Source: Brassicibacter mesophilus
Lineage (GTDB): Bacteria > Bacillota > Clostridia > Tissierellales > Proteiniboraceae
Assembly: GCF_050433385.1 (NCBI RefSeq)
Contig: NZ_JBNPXI010000038.1
Location: 1-27,685, forward strand
Direction of reading: 5' to 3'
DNA length: 27,685 nt
The stretch's first letter is position 1; every line of letters begins with the position of its first letter. The notes under the pieces were generated by a model. The model searched no databases and was not told the DNA's origin. It saw nothing but the letters and a program-made list of their open reading frames with translations. This document shows positions 23,287-27,685 of this stretch, one piece after another. Both the position numbers and the translations under genes were made by a program.

Positions 23287-24909
23287 TTGAAAATAAAGAT
23301 TAATAGCATCACTCTGTTTTGCATTATAGTTATAACTTTATTATATACTCCATTTGCTTATGGAGAAAAAAATGATACTGAATACATTAAAATTGGATTA
23401 AAGGGTACTCATAATTCAAATAATATAATAGCTTTAAATAGCGATGGCTTTGAAATTGGAGTTTTTAATGATATATACAGAAAATTATTCACAATTAATG
23501 ACAATACTATTCTAGCTCGTCCAGATAACTTGTATAATGTCCAAGGGGGAGAATACAAAAAGGTTAATGATATTTTAGCAGCTCAAATTGGACCATTCCA
23601 TATAGAAGTTGATATGGATTTTAGTAACTATGAAGAATTATCTTATAAAGTAGATTCATTAAGGAAAAATAGTATTTCAGCATATCCTGCTTATGTAGAT
23701 GGTGAGCTCAGGCTATGGATTGGGAATTATATTAATGCTGATAGTGCAAGAAATAATTCTCATAATCTGACGAATATCGTGGGAGAGTCACTAAACATAA
23801 TTGAAGGAAGTATGGAAAGAGTTGTGCTTGAAGATAACAATGGACAGGTACTGCTTATATTTGATTTAGCTGACAATATCGTATTAAGAGGGCAGGATAA
23901 TGGAAATACTCCATTAATAAAAGCAGGTAAGTATAAATATAGAGATTATATTACATTTAGTAAGGCACAGAATGAGTTTATTGCTGTAAACTATGTAGAG
24001 CTTGATAATTATTTATATGGAGTAGTTCCTAGAGAGATGTCAGCTAATTGGCCAATAGAAGCCTTAAAAGCTCAAGCTGTTGCAGCGAGAAATTATTCAC
24101 TATTAAACACCAATAAACACGTAAATTCAGGATATGATTTGTGCGATACTCAAGATTGTCAAGTATATGGTGGATATGATTGGGAAAATATAAGAAGTAA
24201 TACTGCTGTTGATGAGACTTCAGGTAATGTTTTAAAGTATGACGGGAAATTAGTAAACACATTTTATCATTCTTCTAGTGGGGGTCATACTGAAAACAGT
24301 GAAAATGTATGGAGTGAGAGCATACCATATCTTAGAGGTGTAAAAGATGAATTTTCACTTGGTTCTCCAGATGCAAAATGGGAGCTTGTTATTACAAAGG
24401 AGGAACTTTCAAAGAAGCTTTTAGATAATGGTATTGATGTAGGGGAAGTTCTTTCTATAGACATATTAGAAGTATCTGAATATGGAAGAGTAGTTGAACT
24501 TATGATAAGTGGTTCAAATAAAAATGAAATCTTGAAGAAAGAAAAGAGCAGACTTGTCTTAGGACCATTAGCTTTAAAAAGTACATGGTTTAATGTAAAG
24601 TCAGATTCAGATGTATACATACTAGATGGAAATGACAGAGTTCCATATAAGACTTCTATGATGAACAATAGTATCTTATCATCAGAAGGGAAGATATCAA
24701 TTAGCAAGAATTCAAAAACAAAGCTTTTAGTTAGCGATGGAACCAATCTACAAATACTTAATACAATGCCAACTCAGTATGTTTTTAATGGTAAAGGTTG
24801 GGGACATGGATTAGGTATGAGTCAATGGGGCGCTAAAGGAATGGCTGAATTGGGATATAATTATAAAGAGATATTAGAATACTACTATACAGGGGCAATA
24901 GTTGAGTAA
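23287..24909 (+). CDS. spoIID: SpoIID/LytB-domain protein
   Basis: The 540-aa product starts at TTG 23287, after AAAGGGGTGTTAGA. A signal peptide covers residues 1-27 (ITLFCIIVITLLYTPFAYGE). The SpoIID/LytB domain, at about 205-340 with a C-terminal extension, has the catalytic-type Glu in YGVVPREMSANWPIEALKAQ, then QVYGG, SSSGGHTENSENVW, and the terminal GKGWGHGLGMSQWGAKGMAE. SpoIID is a lytic transglycosylase that removes stem-peptide-free glycan during engulfment. Bacillus SpoIID is about 340 aa, so this product has an added N-terminal surface region of some 200 residues. The symbol is given by family and context; a vegetative LytB-like role is possible. Its position between ruvB and queA is typical for Clostridia. 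Confidence 0.88.
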   Translation: MKIKINSITLFCIIVITLLYTPFAYGEKNDTEYIKIGLKGTHNSNNIIALNSDGFEIGVFNDIYRKLFTINDNTILARPDNLYNVQGGEYKKVNDILAAQIGPFHIEVDMDFSNYEELSYKVDSLRKNSISAYPAYVDGELRLWIGNYINADSARNNSHNLTNIVGESLNIIEGSMERVVLEDNNGQVLLIFDLADNIVLRGQDNGNTPLIKAGKYKYRDYITFSKAQNEFIAVNYVELDNYLYGVVPREMSANWPIEALKAQAVAARNYSLLNTNKHVNSGYDLCDTQDCQVYGGYDWENIRSNTAVDETSGNVLKYDGKLVNTFYHSSSGGHTENSENVWSESIPYLRGVKDEFSLGSPDAKWELVITKEELSKKLLDNGIDVGEVLSIDILEVSEYGRVVELMISGSNKNEILKKEKSRLVLGPLALKSTWFNVKSDSDVYILDGNDRVPYKTSMMNNSILSSEGKISISKNSKTKLLVSDGTNLQILNTMPTQYVFNGKGWGHGLGMSQWGAKGMAELGYNYKEILEYYYTGAIVE

Positions 24910-24921
24910 AGGATGATAAGA

Positions 24922-25947
24922 ATGAAAAAAGAGGATTTTTATTTTGACTTACCAGAAGAGCTTATAGCACAGCATCCATTAGAAAACAGAGAAAATTCAA
25001 GACTTTTAGTTTTAGATAAGAATACTGGAGATATTGAACATAAGAAATTCAAAAACATACTAGAATACTTTTCTGAAGGGGATTGCTTAGTATTAAACGA
25101 TACTCGAGTTATTCCTGCTAGAATTTTTGGCAAGAGAATAGATACTGGTAGTAGTATTGAGTTTTTACTTCTTAAAAGACTCGATGACAACAAATGGGAA
25201 ACGTTGGTTAGACCTGGAAAGAAAGCGAAAGTTGGAAGCATGATAGAGTTTGGAGATGGAGTTCTAAAGGGAGAAATATTAGCTATTGAAGAGGGAGGAA
25301 CTAGGGTAATAAAATTTGATTATGACGGTGTGTTTGAAGAGATATTAGATAAACTAGGTGAAATGCCATTACCACCTTATATTAAAGAGAGACTTGATGA
25401 TAAAGAAAGATATCAAACAGTATACTCTAAGAAGGAAGGGTCGGCTGCTGCTCCTACAGCAGGATTACACTTCACAAAAGACCTTATTGAACAAATAAAA
25501 AATAAAGGTGTAAATATTGCTTATATAACTTTACATGTTGGATTAGGAACATTTAGACCTGTCAAGGCAGAAAACATAGAAGAACATGAAATGCATTCTG
25601 AGTATTTTGAGGTAAGCAATGAAGCTGCTGATATTATTAATCAGGCTAAAAAAAACGGAAACAATGTTTTTGCTGTTGGGACAACGTCAGTAAGAACAGT
25701 TGAGTCTAGTGCTGACAAGAATGGTTTAGTAATGCCTACTAAAGGATGGACAGATATATTTATTTACCCTGGATATAAATTTAAAGTAATAGATAATTTA
25801 ATTACAAATTTTCATTTGCCTGAATCAACTTTAATTATGCTTACTAGTGCACTAGCTGGAAGAGATAATATTTTGAAGGCCTATAATGAAGCTGTAAAAT
25901 TGAAATATAGATTTTTTAGCTTTGGAGATGCTATGATAATTAAGTAA
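24922..25947 (+). CDS. queA: S-adenosylmethionine:tRNA ribosyltransferase-isomerase QueA
   Basis: The 341-aa product starts at ATG 24922 (MKKEDFYFDLPEELIAQHP), the canonical N-terminus; an in-frame ATG 24913 lies inside the ribosome-binding site AGGATGA. QueA moves the ribosyl group of SAM onto preQ1 in the anticodon of tRNAs for Tyr, His, Asn and Asp, giving epoxyqueuosine. Conserved segments are SRLLVLDK, FLEGDCLVLNDTRVIPARIFG-like text (GDCLVLNDTRVIPARIFGKR), GEMPLPPYIKE, YQTVYSKKEGSAAAPTAGLH and TNFHLPESTLIML. tgt follows after 26 bp, so both queuosine steps are co-expressed. Confidence 0.97.
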   Translation: MKKEDFYFDLPEELIAQHPLENRENSRLLVLDKNTGDIEHKKFKNILEYFSEGDCLVLNDTRVIPARIFGKRIDTGSSIEFLLLKRLDDNKWETLVRPGKKAKVGSMIEFGDGVLKGEILAIEEGGTRVIKFDYDGVFEEILDKLGEMPLPPYIKERLDDKERYQTVYSKKEGSAAAPTAGLHFTKDLIEQIKNKGVNIAYITLHVGLGTFRPVKAENIEEHEMHSEYFEVSNEAADIINQAKKNGNNVFAVGTTSVRTVESSADKNGLVMPTKGWTDIFIYPGYKFKVIDNLITNFHLPESTLIMLTSALAGRDNILKAYNEAVKLKYRFFSFGDAMIIK

Positions 25948-25973
25948 ATGAAATTCAAAAGAGGAGGAATCTA

Positions 25974-27092
25974 ATGGCTGTTAGATATGAACTTATAAAA
26001 GAAGCAAGTGATTCGAAAGCGAGGCTGGGGAAACTTCATACTCCTCACGGGATTATAGAAACACCAATATTTATGCCGGTAGGTACTAGAGCTACAGTAA
26101 AAACTATGACTCCAGATGAGTTGAAAGATTTAGGATCACAAATTATACTAGGGAATACATATCATTTGTACTTAAGACCAGGTCATAAATTAATTGAGGA
26201 GGCTGGTGGACTCCATAGCTTTATGAATTGGGATAAACCGATTTTAACTGATAGTGGTGGATTCCAAGTTTTTAGTTTAGGAGATTTAAGAAAAATAAGT
26301 GAAGAAGGTGTTGAATTTCGTTCTCATATAGATGGATCAAAGCATTTTATTAGCCCTGAAAAATCAATGGAAATACAGAATTCATTAGGTTCTGACATAA
26401 TGATGGCATTTGATGAGTGTGCACCATATCCTAGTGACTGGGATTATGTAAAAAATTCATTAGAACGAACAACCAGATGGGCGAAACGATGTAAGGAAGC
26501 ACATCATAAGCCAGATGTTCAAGCTTTGTTCGGTATAGTACAAGGAGGAATGTACAAAGATTTAAGAGAGCAGAGCGCAAAAGAAATTATTGACTTAGAC
26601 TTCCCTGGATATGCAGTAGGAGGACTAAGTGTAGGTGAGCCAGCAGATCTTATGTACGAGGTTTTAGATTATACTGTACCGCTGTTACCTAAAAACAAGC
26701 CGAGATATCTTATGGGAGTTGGTAGTCCAGATTATTTGTTTGAAGCTGTAATTAGAGGAATTGATATGGCTGATTGTGTTCTACCAACTCGAATTGCAAG
26801 AAATGGTACTGTTTTAACGAGCCGTGGGAAATTAGTTGTTAGAAACGCAAAATATTCAAGAGACTTTTCTAGTCTAGATCCTGAGTGTGAATGTTATGCA
26901 TGTAAGAATTTCTCACGTGCTTATATAAGACACTTATTTAACGTTGACGAAATATTAGGTGCACGACTAGCAACTATACACAATCTTCATTTTCTAATTA
27001 AATTAATGGAAAACATAAGAACGGCAATAAAAGAAGATAGGTTATTACAATACAGAGAAGAATTTTATAAAAAATATGGCTATATAAAATAA
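25974..27092 (+). CDS. tgt: tRNA-guanine transglycosylase Tgt
   Basis: The 372-aa product has the bacterial length. Tgt replaces guanine-34 with preQ1 in GUN anticodons, just before the QueA step. The general acid/base Asp93 is in LTDSGGFQVF and the nucleophile Asp264 is in RGIDMADCVLPTRIARNG. The zinc site is Cys305, Cys307, Cys310 and His336, in CECYACKNFSRAYIRHLF and IHNLHF. GGTYHLYLRPGH-type sequence (NTYHLYLRPGH) and GIVQGGMYKDLREQS are conserved. The ATG start is preceded by GAGGAGGAATCT. It sits between queA and yajC. Confidence 0.98.
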   Translation: MAVRYELIKEASDSKARLGKLHTPHGIIETPIFMPVGTRATVKTMTPDELKDLGSQIILGNTYHLYLRPGHKLIEEAGGLHSFMNWDKPILTDSGGFQVFSLGDLRKISEEGVEFRSHIDGSKHFISPEKSMEIQNSLGSDIMMAFDECAPYPSDWDYVKNSLERTTRWAKRCKEAHHKPDVQALFGIVQGGMYKDLREQSAKEIIDLDFPGYAVGGLSVGEPADLMYEVLDYTVPLLPKNKPRYLMGVGSPDYLFEAVIRGIDMADCVLPTRIARNGTVLTSRGKLVVRNAKYSRDFSSLDPECECYACKNFSRAYIRHLFNVDEILGARLATIHNLHFLIKLMENIRTAIKEDRLLQYREEFYKKYGYIK

Positions 27093-27156
27093 TAAAAATA
27101 GAGGAATTAAACTAGTTTTGTAGAATAATAAATAAGATGAGAGGGGGGACAATGCC

Positions 27157-27438
27157 TTGCCAGCAAACTATTCAACATTTTTATTACCAGTACTATTTTT
27201 AGTTATTTTCTACTTCTTTATTATTAGACCTCAGCAAAAAAAAGATAAAAAAATAAGAGAAATGAGGAATAATGCAAAAGTAGGAGATGAAATTGTTACT
27301 ATTGGTGGTATATATGGTAAAATCGTAAAGATTAAAGATGATGTAATCACTATTGAAGTTGGAAGTGATAAAGCTAGATTTAATATAGCAAAATGGTCTA
27401 TAGGTAATATTCATAATTCAACTGAAACTGAAGAATAG
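27157..27438 (+). CDS. yajC: Preprotein translocase subunit YajC
   Basis: The 93-aa product has a single N-terminal membrane segment (residues 6-24, LLPVLFLVIFYFFIIRPQQK) with the RPQQKK motif just after it. A small soluble domain follows (VGDEIVTIGGIYGKIVKIKD). YajC associates with SecDF and the Sec translocon. The start is TTG 27157 after GAGGGGGGACAATGCC; the out-of-frame ATG at 27152 does not lead to this frame. It is the last gene of the operon, and a terminator begins 33 bp later. Confidence 0.95.
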   Translation: MPANYSTFLLPVLFLVIFYFFIIRPQQKKDKKIREMRNNAKVGDEIVTIGGIYGKIVKIKDDVITIEVGSDKARFNIAKWSIGNIHNSTETEE

Positions 27439-27467
27439 TTTATTTTAAGACCGTACTTAGTAAAAAA

Positions 27468-27517
27468 ATAAAAGGGATTTTCTCAGTAATATATTTACTG
27501 AGGAGATCCTTTTTATT
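27468..27517 (+). terminator. Terminator of the ruv-yajC operon
   Basis: AAAGGGAT (27471-27478) with ATCCTTTTT, and CTCAGTAA (27482-27489) with TTACTGAG (27495-27502), form one long stem. It is followed by TTTTTATTTTA. Confidence 0.88.
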
Positions 27518-27532
27518 TTACTAGAATTAATA

Positions 27533-27560
27533 TTGACAAAGCTTTAGGAATTAATAATAT
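27533..27560 (+). promoter_or_regulatory. Sigma-A-type promoter for the next gene outside the window
   Basis: TTGACA (27533-27538), a 16-nt spacer and TAATAT (27555-27560) lie directly after the yajC terminator and point to the right edge. The remaining 125 bp contain no complete gene. Confidence 0.6.
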
Positions 27561-27685
27561 AAAAAATGCATACATATTGAATAAAGGTTATAGTCCAGCT
27601 AAGAAATGTCAATAGTTAAATCTAAAAATATTTGATATTTCTTCAAGTTAAAAAAGGGTAACATCAATAAGCCTTTTGAGAGTAT

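Noticed and set aside
24285..24746. 153-aa minus-strand ORF inside the SpoIID-family gene
   Set aside because: It is antisense to a conserved coding region, has no ribosome-binding site and has a Ser/Phe-rich shadow composition.

Overview
The window is AT-rich DNA from an endospore-forming member of the Clostridia. The evidence is a BofC C-terminal-domain protein, a SpoIID-family protein, a SigK-like remnant, low-GC codon use and the gene order ruvC-ruvA-ruvB-spoIID-queA-tgt-yajC. The genus cannot be fixed from sequence alone. No rRNA, tRNA or CRISPR array was seen.

Region 1 (1-1667) is the 3' part of a decayed group II intron. Its reverse transcriptase/maturase frame is cut by two in-frame stops and ends in a degenerate HNH domain. 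It is followed by a recognisable ribozyme domain V and VI.

Region 2 (about 1.7-8.25 kb) looks like a small defence island. It holds a broken zinc-ribbon-type protein gene (two frameshifts), a broken small ORF, a TrlF-like PHP + SMC-type ATPase, an Mrr-type restriction endonuclease with a coiled-coil N-terminus, and a membrane protein resembling phage abortive-infection proteins. Copies or fragments of a short sequence, ATTAGGCTAATAATGGGAAG, lie at the junctions between these modules.

Region 3 (about 8.3-17.5 kb) is a series of single accessory genes, mostly on the + strand: two GNAT acetyltransferases, a PD-(D/E)XK-like protein, a TmrB-like ATPase, a CDP-alcohol phosphatidyltransferase and PhzF. 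They are separated by 200-400 bp gaps, several of which hold strong imperfect palindromes. Some palindromes resemble integron attC sites, so this could be an integrase-less cassette array (inference). The array also contains a truncated XRE regulator abutting a frameshifted sigK-like remnant, an IS110-family transposase whose frame lacks a normal start codon, and an HxlR regulator divergent from phzF.

Region 4 (17.6-19.45 kb) has a secreted stalk-domain protein and an unrecognised helical protein. Region 5 (19.5-27.5 kb) is conserved chromosomal backbone: a CBS-ACT protein, the BofC-like protein, the Holliday-junction genes ruvCAB, a SpoIID-family cell-wall enzyme, the queuosine genes queA and tgt, and yajC. 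It is closed by a terminator and followed by a promoter for the next gene outside the window.
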